Source of the DNA: Oehlia diaphana
Lineage: Eukaryota > Glomeromycota > Glomeromycetes > Glomerales > Glomeraceae
Length of the DNA stretch: 64,000 nt
Assembly: GCA_003833135.1 (NCBI GenBank)
Contig: QZLH01000153.1
Span: 1 to 64,000, forward strand
Reading direction: 5' to 3'
Under the pieces are notes generated by a model. The model was not told where the DNA came from and ran no database searches. It was given only the letters and a program-made list of their open reading frames with translations. How positions within the stretch are numbered: position 1 is the stretch's first letter; each line of letters opens with the position of its first letter. The position numbers were made by a program, and so were the translations under genes. This document shows, piece by piece, positions 12,223-22,760 of this stretch.

Positions 12223-13313
12223 TAATCACATCACTATTATATGGATCTGGACTATTTCCAGAACTGTCAGGACCTGTTGGCAAACTTTTAGTGGATGATT
12301 TAAATTTTGCTCTATAATTTGATCAATATTTTCTAGTAGATATTTCAGGAATCTGGCCTTGAAGTCATTATTCTCTATATGCGGCAATATCCACTTACAA
12401 TATATTTTCATGTGTTTTCCGTATATGGCAATATTATATCCTTGTTTTATCACAAAATCAATGAAAAGTCCGATAAATATCAACTTTTGGAAACTGCTAT
12501 AAACACCCTATTATTAATTTTCTTTTTGATAATTAAGGCCAATATGCTCATTTCTGCATGTAAATATTTTTATTGATTAACGTCATCACCATCAAGCTGT
12601 TGTTGTTGTTTTGTAGCATTGTCGGTATATACTTCACTGATACTTTCCATTACTTCAGGATTTTTTGAACACCTATCCATGAAATGGTTATATTTGTCTT
12701 CATCAATAAATCTTTTGATAATATTTTTCCACGAATATATGGGCTGTTTATTTATAATAATAGGATCCCCTTTAATTATTCAAACTCGAACATTAAACAC
12801 CATATAAGACCCACTTTCTTAAGATGTTCTAAAAATTTTGTGGGGACTTCAGGATCATTTTTAACTTTTTGTAAAACTCGCTACAAACTCCAGATATTGT
12901 GATCGTATCTGTATTATTTGTATCACCAACCTTAGCTGAAAAAAATCTTTGAAAGATTTAACATATTTAGAATTTAATAGCATCCTTAAGCTTATTCAAT
13001 CTATACTTAAGTTGTAACACGCCACAACCTTGAGAAAATCCTTTTTGTTATCTTCTGATATCGCGGGAGCATTATTTGATATATTTTTTAGATAGTTCGT
13101 AATATTTTCAATATACTTATTATTTTTGTCGAGCCAACCAAAGTTCTTAGAAAGATAAATTTCACAGCAACCTTGTAAAATTCTCAACCACACTGCAACT
13201 ACCTCTTTATCCCTTGCAAATATTGTTGCTAAATAGCGGGAAAATTTCTCATGAAAATCCAACTTCTTTACTTGCTTCACCAACAACAAAAGTTGATACA
13301 CTGGGCAACGCAC
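12223..13313 (-). pseudogene. OTT_1508-like deaminase-family pseudogene
   Basis: Fragments of one protein read along the minus strand in changing frames. First comes an alpha-helical region from 13313 (LDFHEKFSRYLATIF, GCCEIYLSKNFGWLD). Then, probably after a short intron, come VCSEFYKKLK and DPEVPTKFLEHLKK. Next is a stretch ending in HAEMSILALI, the His-Ala-Glu zinc/catalytic motif of deaminases. Last is QGYNIAIYGKHMKIYCKW near 12400. I count at least two frameshifts (one in an A-run near 12855) and two or more in-frame stops. The CxxC that should follow the HAE motif is destroyed: one Cys codon is a stop and the others read Ser. The match to the OTT_1508 deaminase family, abundant in Rhizophagus, is from memory of the family pattern. 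The 5' part abuts the hAT remnant. Confidence 0.65.
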
Positions 13314-13340
13314 CCTTTACTGTACAACTCCTTCTAAATC

Positions 13341-14577
13341 CTACTTGAGCCTTTAGAAAAGGCAACTGTACTACTTTCAGCCTCCTCTTATCCCACTATT
13401 TCAGATATTAGGTTCTTATTTCTTGGGATTCAACAGCATCTAAATGATTATATTGGAGAAGAAGGATTTAGTCAAAGTGAAGTGGCATCATCAATCCTTG
13501 AAAAAATTAAACAGTATTGGGAAGTGGTGGATTCATCCACCATAATAGCTACAATTTTAGATCCACGTACTAAACTTACTTTGTTTGCAACAGGAGAAGA
13601 ATCAACAAATGCAGTAAATGCAATAAAAAGCCACTTTGCAGAGTATAATGTATCACAGTAAGCAACCGTGAATATTTCCATCAGTTGAAGAGAAGACGGT
13701 TGGCTATTTCAGATTCACAAACAGAAAGATCAGTAAGGAGATCAAGGTCATCTGGAATTTATGAAGAACTTGATCGGTATCTTGCCTTACCATGTGATGA
13801 TAATGTTGAACCTTTGCTATGGTGGAAAGCTCATTTTCGAGAATTTCTAGCATTGGGAGCAATGGCACGAGATTATTTGTCTATCCAAGCTACCAGTGTA
13901 CCATGCGAACAAGCTTTCTCTGTAGCAAGTAATACTATAAGGAATAGGATGCTTCCAGAAACAGCTCGCGCTTTATTGTGTTCAAAAAGCTGGCTTGAAA
14001 AAGGAATTGGAAGTAGCCGCAAAGGGAAAAATAATTTTTGAAAAAATTAATAGTTTCGTTGTGAAAAAAATTAATGTGGCTTAATGGTATTACAAGAATA
14101 TCAACATTAGATCAGCTGATTAATTAAATAATAAAAATAGTTCAGACTTAGTGATGCCGACTTGTTTTAGCAAAAATCCTACATCGTTGAATTGTTGAAA
14201 TTGTTCTAACATGTTAAAACACTTCATTTACAGACGTTTTTTATTACCTTTTTTTAACTATAAAATGTTTTACAATAACAATTAAATTTTATCAATTTTA
14301 TCACATAAAGTTCTTTATTAAAATAATTTGTATTTTTATTATAAATTCATATAGAAGTGTTAATTTGTTTAAACGCGTTTCATACTGTACATAAGAGCTT
14401 ATTTTGGTTTTAACAAGCTATTATTTAAACTTTATTATGACATTTAACAATTATAATAACAAGCTGTAACTAAAATGCAAAATGTTTAAACTATTTCATC
14501 ATTTAGCTTCAGTTAAGTCGGCATCATTATTCAGACTTAAGGACTTTAACCGGACTGTAACGGACCTTCCCCACCCT
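13341..14577 (+). mobile_element. 5'-truncated hAT transposon remnant
   Basis: The coding remnant runs 13341-14041 with one frameshift near 13660. The first part reads PLEKATVLLSASSYP, then QYWEVVDSS and ATILDPRTKL, typical of the end of the hAT RNase-H-like core. The second part (13685-14041) is the hAT C-terminal dimerisation domain: WWKAHFREFLALGAMARDYL, then SVPCEQAFSVAS and NTIRNRMLPETARALLCSKS. The likely 3' terminus is CCCCACCCTA at 14568-14577, the reverse complement of the TAGGGTGGGG head common in hAT inverted repeats. The 5' end, BED finger and first catalytic parts are missing. A MITE is inserted at 14149-14529. Confidence 0.8.
14149..14529. mobile_element. hAT-type MITE inserted in the hAT remnant
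   Basis: The 381-bp element has imperfect inverted ends: TAGTGATGCCGACTTG at the left, against TAATGATGCCGACTTAA (reverse complement of the right end). It is bordered on both sides by the 8-bp duplication TTCAGACT (14141-14148 and 14530-14537). An 8-bp duplication is the hAT signature. It carries no ORF. It lies in the 3' untranslated part of the larger hAT remnant and is therefore the younger insertion. Confidence 0.85.
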
Positions 14578-15171
14578 AATTTTAAAAGCTAATTCTTAAT
14601 AGCTATATATCCAAATTCATTCATATTTTTGCATTTATTGAAACCAAGATATTTTAACATTCATTTTTTATTATTATTCTTGAAAATAATAAACCCTATT
14701 TTCAAATTTTATTAAAAATCCGGTTTTACTAATATTATTTATGGATTATAGTACTGATTATAGTAGAATTATTAATTCTAATAACAATTGAAAATCAAAA
14801 TAAATTTTAGCTAAAAAAAACAAAATGCTTGTTTAAATAGATCAAATTATTTTTTTTTGTATTAAAAAATTTTTCAGATAATTCTTTACAAATATATAAA
14901 TATTTAAGATTTTTGGAAAAATTGCGTAAGAGTAAGGATAAGAGGGTAACAAGATTATGTGGTGATGTTGTAAAAGAGGAAAAGGTAATGAGAAAGTAAT
15001 GGCATAATAGTGAGGTTATGTGGTGATGTTTTAAATGAGTGTAATAAATGAATGAATATAATTTGAGACGAAAATGATTTTTGTGAAAAAGTGATATAAT
15101 GTATGTGTATTTGATTTTAGATCTATTAAGATGTTTGCCAAGCGACGATAAATACACATATGAAAGCAAAT
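14578..15171. other. Intergenic spacer downstream of the P450 gene
   Basis: AT-rich DNA with no supported gene. The 126-codon minus-strand ORF at 14807-15187 overlaps the P450 3' end in another frame and has no coding character. Confidence 0.6.
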
Positions 15172-16924
15172 TTATCCCTTCAAGCACCTAATTCTAATTT
15201 TCAATTCTTTACATTGAGTATTAATACTATTTTGTGCCAAAGGTTCCTTAGTAATCACCTCAAACTTATATTTACTATATAACAAAACAACCATCATTTT
15301 AAGTAAAGTCATTGCAAATTGTCTACCTGGGCACATACGTAACCCACCACCAAAATATACAAGAGCATTTTTGTCATAAGTTTCTTTTTCATTATTGCTA
15401 CTTGCTAAAAATCTCAAGGGATTAAATTTCGTAGGTTCTTCCCAATAGTTTTGGTGCACGTGTAAACTCAAAATATTGACTGATAAATGTGTTGATGAAG
15501 GAATTTGGAACTCGTCAATTTGATCAGAATGTGTGGCGAAACGTGTAATTGTTGCTGTAACTGGCCTAACCCTTAAAACTAAAAATTATCGCCACAAGGT
15601 TAAACAGTGTTTAATATATTGATCGAAGTGATAAAATATAATAATGCTCACCTTCTTTTATTACAGCTTCAATATATTCAAGTTTACTTAGATCTTCATA
15701 GGTAACGTTAAAATCAGGTCTATCCCCAAATATCTTATCAATTTCATCAAGAACTCGTTGTTCAATATCCGGATCGTTTCCAATATAATAAAGAACAAAC
15801 GATAAAGTATTCGAGGGCTTTAAAAAAAAATTTACCATAATTATTAACAATTTATCTAAAAAATAGAATATGAAATAAATGATAATACATACACTATCGA
15901 CTCCTTCAATAAGTATCTCTGCAATATTATCACCGATTTCTTCATTGGTCATAGGTTTCTCATTGTTATCATTTGATTTATTAGCTGTCAATAACATGCT
16001 TAACATATCAGTGGACAACTTCTCATTATCATCAATACTTTCAATTTCTTCTAGGCGCTCCTTGACCAAATTGTATGTGTAATTTCTCGTCCACGTCATA
16101 TTCTTGTATAGGTAGTTTGTATAGATATTTATAATTGGAAAATTACGTATAAATGGTGGAACCACGAGATAATATTGCACACAATCAGATGCAATACTCA
16201 AACGATCAAAAAATTCTTCATACAAATTTTTTTGAGGATTTTTATTGGTGATCCTATCATAATAAGTTGATAGTAAATTAGGATGTCGATTGGTAGTCAT
16301 CAACATTATAGTTTCGGCGAAAATTCTTCTCGCCCACGGTATAAAATCAATTTCTACGGATTTTTCTTGTTCGTCACACACAAATTGACCTTGTTCTTCG
16401 ATCAATAAGTTCCAGAACTTTTCCAAATCTTGAAAACCGCTATCAATTAATTTCATGCCGAATTTTAGTGCATTGGGTGCCGCAACAGCTTTAATAAAAA
16501 TTTTCTTAATATAGGACCAGGAATTAAAATCTACATTAAATAATATTCCATTATGTCCTTTTTGTAAGTCATCTAATCCATCTCGAGTTGTTATTCGCAC
16601 AAAGTAATTATTGTCCTTTACTGAACTCATTATTCGTTCGACTATCCGTGAATCACTAATCATTAAATATTTACTGGACCCAAAATACAGTTCAAACACA
16701 TCTCCATATTTCAAACTCAGACGATGAAGCCAAGCTTGAAGGTCATTACTATAATAAAAGTATTGATGTAAATTACCTAATATAGGCAACGGAAGTGGAC
16801 CCGGATATGAAATTGAACGAGTGAAATAATCATAATAAAATTTTAGAACATATAATGTTAAAATTAAAATAATAAGAACTAAAAACTCTAAAATTGATAG
16901 TTTGAATTCTTTGAAAAATGACAT
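15172..16924 (-). CDS. Cytochrome P450 monooxygenase
   Basis: Three exons, 16924-15893, 15817-15652 and 15578-15172, join in phase to 534 aa with GT-AG introns of 75 and 73 nt. Residues about 8-33 form a membrane anchor, followed by the proline-rich hinge YPGPLPLPILGNL (39-51). The I-helix region reads EGVDSPSNTLSF, so the usual oxygen-activating Thr is Ser; intron 1 falls exactly after DS. The K-helix ExxR is E399-V-L-R402. The PERF-type segment is FNPLRF (451-456). The haem loop is FGGGLRMCPG (475-484) with Cys482 as iron ligand. All the signature elements of an ER-anchored, CPR-dependent P450 are present; substrate and CYP family cannot be told from sequence alone. The start Met precedes a typical anchor, and the upstream sequence gives no longer frame. 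Confidence 0.92.
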
Positions 16925-17266
16925 TTTCTGAGAAAAAACTCCCTAAGGCGTAAGCAAAAGTAGATCATCTTTTATCAGCAAAAAATTCTTGTTTATTAAG
17001 TATTACAAAAATGTTTATCAACCTTATAATCAGAATCTTCATGTGGCTACCTTTTACAATTGTGAATTTCAATGGTTAAAAATCCGATTAAATAATAATA
17101 GTCTTTATTTAAATAGAATGGTTTATAGAATTTAAAGACCAATAAAAATTAAACTAATTAAACTATTCTTGATTTACATTGGGAAGCGTGGGTAAAATAC
17201 GGAAGGCCTATTTTTGGTATAGAACCAGAAAATAGAAAAATCGTAGCTTGTACGCAGTGATTGCGT
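16925..17266. other. Short spacer between P450 and methyltransferase genes
   Basis: 342 bp lie between the P450 start and the methyltransferase stop, both genes being on the minus strand. It must hold the P450 promoter. I see no clear TATA element or other motif. Confidence 0.5.
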
Positions 17267-18292
17267 TTAACTGCTTAATTGCGCCACAGTTCTTAATCTT
17301 ACGTAATCAAGAGTCCATTTATCAGTTTCACTATTAAATGCATCATTCCTACACATTTCTTCAACTTCACCCTTAACAATTTCTTTTTCATTATCTTCCA
17401 AAGGAGCCAAAAAGGAGAATCCAAACGTTTCAACCCATCCACTAATTGTAGTTGGTAGTTCCGTTGGCCTTGAAAAATGAGAAATATGACTAACGCTAAA
17501 TTTATATTTGCTTAAGATTTGCGTGTAATCTTCCGGTGATGGGAAGTACCTTTAATAATTTTTCGAATTTTAAATCAGAACAAAAGAGAATTTTGTGAAT
17601 GTAATTTTAAAATATAAATATTCACCATGGTGACAGATCTTTTCCGTTATAACCGCGTTTGTCTAAAGCGCTAATCAAAGACTTTTCGACACCTTTCATG
17701 AATAAATTTTTAAAAGAAAATGAATTATTTTATTATATTTTATTTGAGGAAATTTACGTGATATTCAACTAGAAATCCTCACTTTGCACATTTCCGAAGC
17801 CTCCAAGTTCTGCCACAAATCTACCGCCAGGCTTAAGACATTTTGCGATTCCCTCAATTACAGCTTCTTGATTTTTCATCCAATGGAGCGCTAATCAAAT
17901 GATCAATTAGTTTGGGATTCCTCGTTTTTGTTCAATTTCTTTTTAGAATACATACCAGCATTCGAAAACACACTATCGAAATATCCAACAAAACCTCCAT
18001 TATTAGCCCATTCGATTAGTTTTTCACAATCAACTACTCTAACATCTTTACATCCATTTAATTTAGCTTCTTCGATCATATGTTGACTTTTATCAATTCC
18101 AATACATTCTTTACACGATTCTTGAATTTTATATGTTAACATTCCATCTCCACATCCTAAATCTAAAATTCTTTCATATGGTTTTGGAGAGAGAAGCGTG
18201 ATAAGACCATGTTCTACTAATTTTGGCACAAAATTTGCGTGAAGTTTATAATTTATTGGTGACCACGGATCGGCTTTTTCACTATTATCCAT
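17267..18292 (-). CDS. Class I SAM-dependent methyltransferase (trans-aconitate methyltransferase-like)
   Basis: Four exons, 18292-17956, 17890-17783, 17692-17626 and 17549-17267, join in phase to 264 aa. Motif I is LDLGCGDG (43-50), the glycine-rich SAM loop. The acidic post-I residue is D67 in GIDKS. A VVDCEKL segment corresponds to motif II. ALHWMKNQEAVIEGIAKCLK followed by PGGRF is the classic motif III/post-III region of small-molecule methyltransferases. The length and the HWMKN block resemble trans-aconitate methyltransferases and related bacterial-type enzymes; the real acceptor is not known. There is no signal peptide, so it is probably cytosolic. A CACGTG lies at 18370-18375, about 80 bp before the start. 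Confidence 0.85.
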
Positions 18293-19052
18293 TTATTATT
18301 ACTAAAATCCGAATAACTAATTATCCGAATGTTGGTGACTTGATATAGTAGTCTATTTATAATATTTTACACGTGTTGTATTCGCGATGACTCATTTGAC
18401 TCTTAACAAGTCATAAAGCGTCATATGGGCACAAGGTCACAAGATCAGCGATATAAATGCTAAATCCAACAATCTATGATCAGACATTTGTTTTGAAGGG
18501 TGAGACATTACATGCATTTTTTCAATGGTTTTGATCTATAGATATAGCCTTTAAGCTCAAATTAAAAATTTTACAAATTTGATTGGTAATTTGTAAAATG
18601 AAGATCGTTATTGCAACTAATTCGATGCATTGTTGACAATTAAAAAAAAATTTATGTGATCGATTATTAAATTTATTACAATGTTTTGAGGAATAATATA
18701 TGATAGAGAAGGAATCGAAAAACTTTCATGAGCGAAGAATTACGCAATTTGATTTGATTGAGTTTTTAAGTTTTTTTTTTTACTTTTTTACAATATTTAC
18801 AATCGGAAGTAGGATATATAAAATAAATTTAGTGTACAATGTATCACCCGTTTAGCTTGTAACATATAATTAATGAAAATAACTTAAAATGTTTGACGAT
18901 ATTATTATTTACGCCATATTTACTAATTTACAATCTAAACAATCTATTTACCCAATGATTTTTTATACAACTAATCTTACATAAATATCACTTTGAAAAA
19001 AATGGTTCTTCATCAGATCACCAAGATTATATTATTACTTGCTGTTATAGCA
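18293..19052. other. Intergenic region upstream of the methyltransferase gene
   Basis: 760 bp contain the methyltransferase promoter (CACGTG at 18370-18375) and the 3' side of the hydrolase gene. No further gene, RNA or repeat was recognised. Confidence 0.55.
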
Positions 19053-20240
19053 TTAATATAACTTAGCACATTGTTCAAATAATTTTTCTTGAATTCTCAT
19101 TAAAATCACTAAAGCAACATCTTCCCATTTTACTTCCAACATCACATCATGAGCAACATCTCTCACAATATTAACTTTAATCCCGCCGTACGTTTTACCT
19201 GATTCTTCCACCATATCAACTGGTATAATACAATCTTTTTCGCCGCCAATTATAATCATCGATTTTGAGAAGTCTTTTTGACTCATAATTTTCTTTTTGT
19301 CAACGAAAGTTGTCAATGTTTGTAAATTTAATTTTGTATTAACGGTTGGTTCTAATTTAGAGTGATATTGGTTGAGTAAATCCTGCGGAAGGTTTGGTGA
19401 AAAGAAGGATTTCTGAACTCTTTCTGGAGTCGAGATTAAAAGGTAGGAACTTTGAAGTAGTAAAGTAAAGAGTGCTGCAGGAGTTCTCGAAAACCAATTT
19501 GAAAACGAATAGACTGAACCGGTTGGAGGAACTGAGCAAAGCAAAACGCATGAAGTTATCTTATCAAATGAAGTTTCTAAATATTTTTGACATATAGCTC
19601 CACCCATTGCGTGACTAAAAAATCGAGAAAAAAAAAAATGAATATATATAAAATATAAAAGTCATAAAAAAGCCATGATTCTTACCCGATTATAATTGGT
19701 TTCAATGAAGTGTTTGTACGTAAAAAGTCAACTACTGACGAAACCTAAAAAATTATACGTGAATCAAAAATCTAAAGAAATTCTTTATATTTTTTTTTCT
19801 TAAACATACATCTTCAACATATTGCTCCAAGGTCCACGTTGCAGCTTTATTTTTTACCCTTGTACTGTTGCCATGTCCACGTAAACTGGATATTATATTA
19901 ATAATTATAAATTTTTTGCTCTTTTGAACCAAATTTTTTATAAATTTATTTACCTCACAGCAAAACAGTCAAAGCCCCTACCAGCAAACCATCCGAGAAA
20001 GTTTTCCCAACACCAAGCCGCGTGATATGAACCGTGAATAAATAATAATGGTGGCAAGTTTACGTGTTGTATCTAAATAAAAGATATTATATATCGAATG
20101 ACAAAAAAATTTTTTTTTATTTTTTATATATTACAAACCTTATTCCTTCCTATACTGTATAGGAGTTCTAGTTGAATATCGTCAGTAGAATCAACAAAAA
20201 TGGTCTTGTAAGAAGGTAAAAACTTTGATGAATATGACAT
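19053..20240 (-). CDS. Alpha/beta-hydrolase fold protein lacking the nucleophile Ser
   Basis: Five exons, 20240-20139, 20072-19954, 19885-19810, 19744-19686 and 19614-19053, join in phase to 305 aa. The fold is clear: the oxyanion loop LLFIHGSYHAAWCWE (43-57), the LRGHGNS segment after strand 4, the nucleophile elbow, GGEKDCIIP with the acid Asp (about 246), and VAHDVM with the His (about 274). The elbow reads GHAMGG instead of GHSMGG: codon GCA puts Ala at 121. Acid and His are kept, so loss is confined to the nucleophile, and intron 4 splits the preceding Gly codon. The family contains esterases, lipases and epoxide hydrolases; this member should lack Ser-dependent hydrolysis, or have another role such as ligand binding (inference). 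No signal peptide. Confidence 0.88.
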
Positions 20241-21468
20241 AATTAGTTTAGAAGTTTCGAAGAAGAAAAATTTTTCTTCTAAATTTGAGGCGTAAAAAAA
20301 AAAATTCTTATAAGAATTGAATATGCAACTTGAAAATCAGTATTCCTGTTTATATACGTTTTTTGATGTTGAACCGACGAACCGTGCACATTAAAATATT
20401 GAAAAGAAAATAAAAATGACCCTTTTTTTTTTAAATGACAAATAAGGGATCGTAAATTTGTAATTTTGTACTAGGTTATCTGTTATCTTCTTATCTATTG
20501 CTGTTATTGTTATTATTATGATGTATTACAATCGGATTTTTGTTGTATTACAATCGGATTTTTGTTTACCTTATCGTTGATAAGGATATAGTGTGTGGCG
20601 CAGTCATTACGGAATCTTCCTACTGAAATGTTAATACTATATGAGGTCATATTTTTTTACTCTAAATAGAAAGAACTTGTTTGTTAAGTATTTCTAATTT
20701 TCTAATTTTGGGAAGAATAATTTTAATTTTTCCGAAAGTTTTGTTACGTTTTTAACTAACTTTGTTACACTACAGCTTAAAAGATAAATAAATAATTTTT
20801 AAACAGTGGTCTTTTTTAGTCAAAAGACGGAGAAATTGAGACGTAATAAATACATATCACTTACTGGAAGATTTGGATTTATTAAGCATGTGATATATAG
20901 TAAGGATATTCATATGATTTTAATGACGAATGACGTGCATATAGATTGGGCTTAAAAAAAATATAAATTTTTTCTTTAGTATGGTCTCTTGGATCGCTGG
21001 AAGAAATTATTGGCATATTATAAAATAGTCAATTGTAGTAATTAATATCCTGATGAAAACTATTTAAAGAAAGCCATGGATACAGAGAATATACTGAAGT
21101 CATTTTAGCCCTTGCAAAACACTTTCACTGGGAACTGGGGAACACATGTAGAAAGTATAGCAAAACCCGGGAATAAAAACGTTCATCGAAATATCGCTTG
21201 CACATGGTTTATATCGTCGCATTTCTTTTTTTAGATGATCACCCAAATCTTTGGCCTAAACTTAAAATTCATACGAAATATATTTTTGTTATTGTAGATC
21301 TTAAACTTTTTAGTTCTTCTGCGGATATCGTGACTAATGGTGTACAAAATTTTGGAGGGGTGCTTACCTATTTACAACTTTTCACGGGTAATATATTATA
21401 CATTCGAGTTATAATATTTTAGTCATCCAATTTAATCACGATGCTGATCACTTTAGTAGATACTATCC
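20241..21468. other. Intergenic region; short direct duplication
   Basis: The sequence TGTATTACAATCGGATTTT occurs twice in tandem at about 20521-20564. A 74-codon ORF at 21198-21422 (HPNLWPKLKIHTKY) is not supported by any context and starts within AT-rich sequence. It may be a fragment of a dead gene, since reading continues in another frame after 21420, but I do not recognise it. Confidence 0.5.
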
Positions 21469-21603
21469 CAATGTGCGGAAATGTAAAAAATATATAAGAA
21501 TGTGTCAGATATGCAAATTTTTGTGTGCGTAAAGCGCACACAAAAATTTTTGGTTATGTGTGAAGTTTTTAAAAATTTGTGTGTGCGCACACTCCGCATA
21601 TTG
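21469..21603. repeat. Small foldback MITE with internal hairpin
   Basis: The ends CAATGTGCGGA (21469-21479) and TCCGCATATTG (21593-21603) are inverted repeats with one mismatch. Inside, AAATTTTTGTGTGCG and CGCACACAAAAATTT form a perfect 15-bp hairpin around a TAAAG-like loop near 21518-21550. A third GTGTGTGCGCACAC palindrome follows at about 21579. The 135-bp unit has no ORF. Confidence 0.6.
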
Positions 21604-21723
21604 AATTTCCAACACTAGATGAAGGCCAATTTGTGATTAAACTATTACATTCTAATATCACTTTATTTTTACTATTCAGAATCATCTAACCTGTATCCGT
21701 ATACTTTGTAAATGTATTAGAGC

Positions 21724-22258
21724 AGGATTCCATTTACTTATAAGATAGGTTATTCCTAGGCTTAAGGTAAAAATCATATATAAAATTCTTTGCAAATTCT
21801 ACTATGAAAAAATATTTATATTACATTATTATGATTTTTTCCTTTTTAATAGCTAATTAACCAATAGAATTTAAGAAAAAAGTACGGTAAAATAAGACTA
21901 CCGTATATCGCGGGCCATAGTACCCCCCCCATGCATAGTACCCCCCTTGAAAAATTTCATAGAATTGTATAGTACCCGGGGGGATATTTTACAATTATCT
22001 CGTGATCCAGTGATCAGATTTGAGCCATCATTTTTTTATTTGATAGCTCTCATTGAGCTCTTCAAAATAAAAAAAAAAGATCGTTCAAATTAGACCGGTA
22101 GATCGTGAGATATTCGCAAAAAATGGAATTTTTAGGCTTTGTTTAGTACCCGGGGGTACAGGGTCAAACCCCCAATTTTTGCAAGATACCCGGGTACTGT
22201 GGCCCGCTATATACGGTAATTTTTTACAGTGACCTTTATTATAAGTAAGCAGGATTCT
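21724..22258. mobile_element. MITE family A, copy 3, split by another MITE
   Basis: Left end GGATTCCATTTACTTATAA (from 21725) and right end TTATAAGTAAGCAGGATTC match the family ends. The core ATTATTATGATTTTTTCC then AATTAACCAATAG aligns with the copy at 40676-40895 over its length. Between 21901 and 22216 it is interrupted by an unrelated element (listed). Without that insertion the copy would be about 217 bp, the usual family size. Confidence 0.8.
21901..22216. mobile_element. TA-flanked MITE nested in MITE family A
   Basis: The 316-bp unit has long inverted ends, CCGTATATCGCGGGCC at the left and GGCCCGCTATATACGG at the right. TA dinucleotides sit on both outer sides (21899-21900 and 22217-22218), as expected for Tc1/mariner-type insertion. 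It is markedly richer in G+C than its host, with repeated TACCCGGGGG-like blocks and a C8 run at 21923-21930. It has no ORF. The empty-site sequence is recoverable from the other family A copies. Confidence 0.82.
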
Positions 22259-22760
22259 CATATAGGTCAAAACTTGTTAAAGTAATTAAAGAAAAAGCTT
22301 GAATCTAATTTTGATAATTTTATGAAGGACTTTCACATAACAAGAAACAGTTTAACAGAAAAACAGTTTAATAAAAGGTATATTTATTGTATTATAGAAC
22401 TTCTTAAATTTTTTTACAAAATTTTGCTATTATACTTACAAGTTTTCTATTTTCCACCATTGTTTTTTTTTGTAATTCCATTAACCTTTTTATTATACTG
22501 TAATCATTAGACTTTATCATTTTTTAATTAGATTCCATCATTAATTTTTTTTGTTGTAATCACTAGATTCTGTTATTGTTTTATTAGACTCTATTATTTT
22601 TTTTATCATGGTCTATTCAAATTCTTACATTGTTTTATTTTATTTATTGTAATATTTTATTTATTGCGCTTTGAAATTAAATAAATTTAATTGTTCATTT
22701 TGTATAGTTCTTAATAGAAAGTATATTGTAATTAATTTATATATTTATTTATTCAATAAA

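Noticed and set aside
14807..15187. 126-codon ORF downstream of the P450
   Set aside because: It overlaps the P450 terminal exon out of frame, is rich in Leu/His/Tyr/Ser from AT composition and has no recognisable motif.
22085..22270. Minus-strand ORF ending in the nested MITE
   Set aside because: It lies wholly within the MITE sequences and starts in the family A terminus; not a gene.
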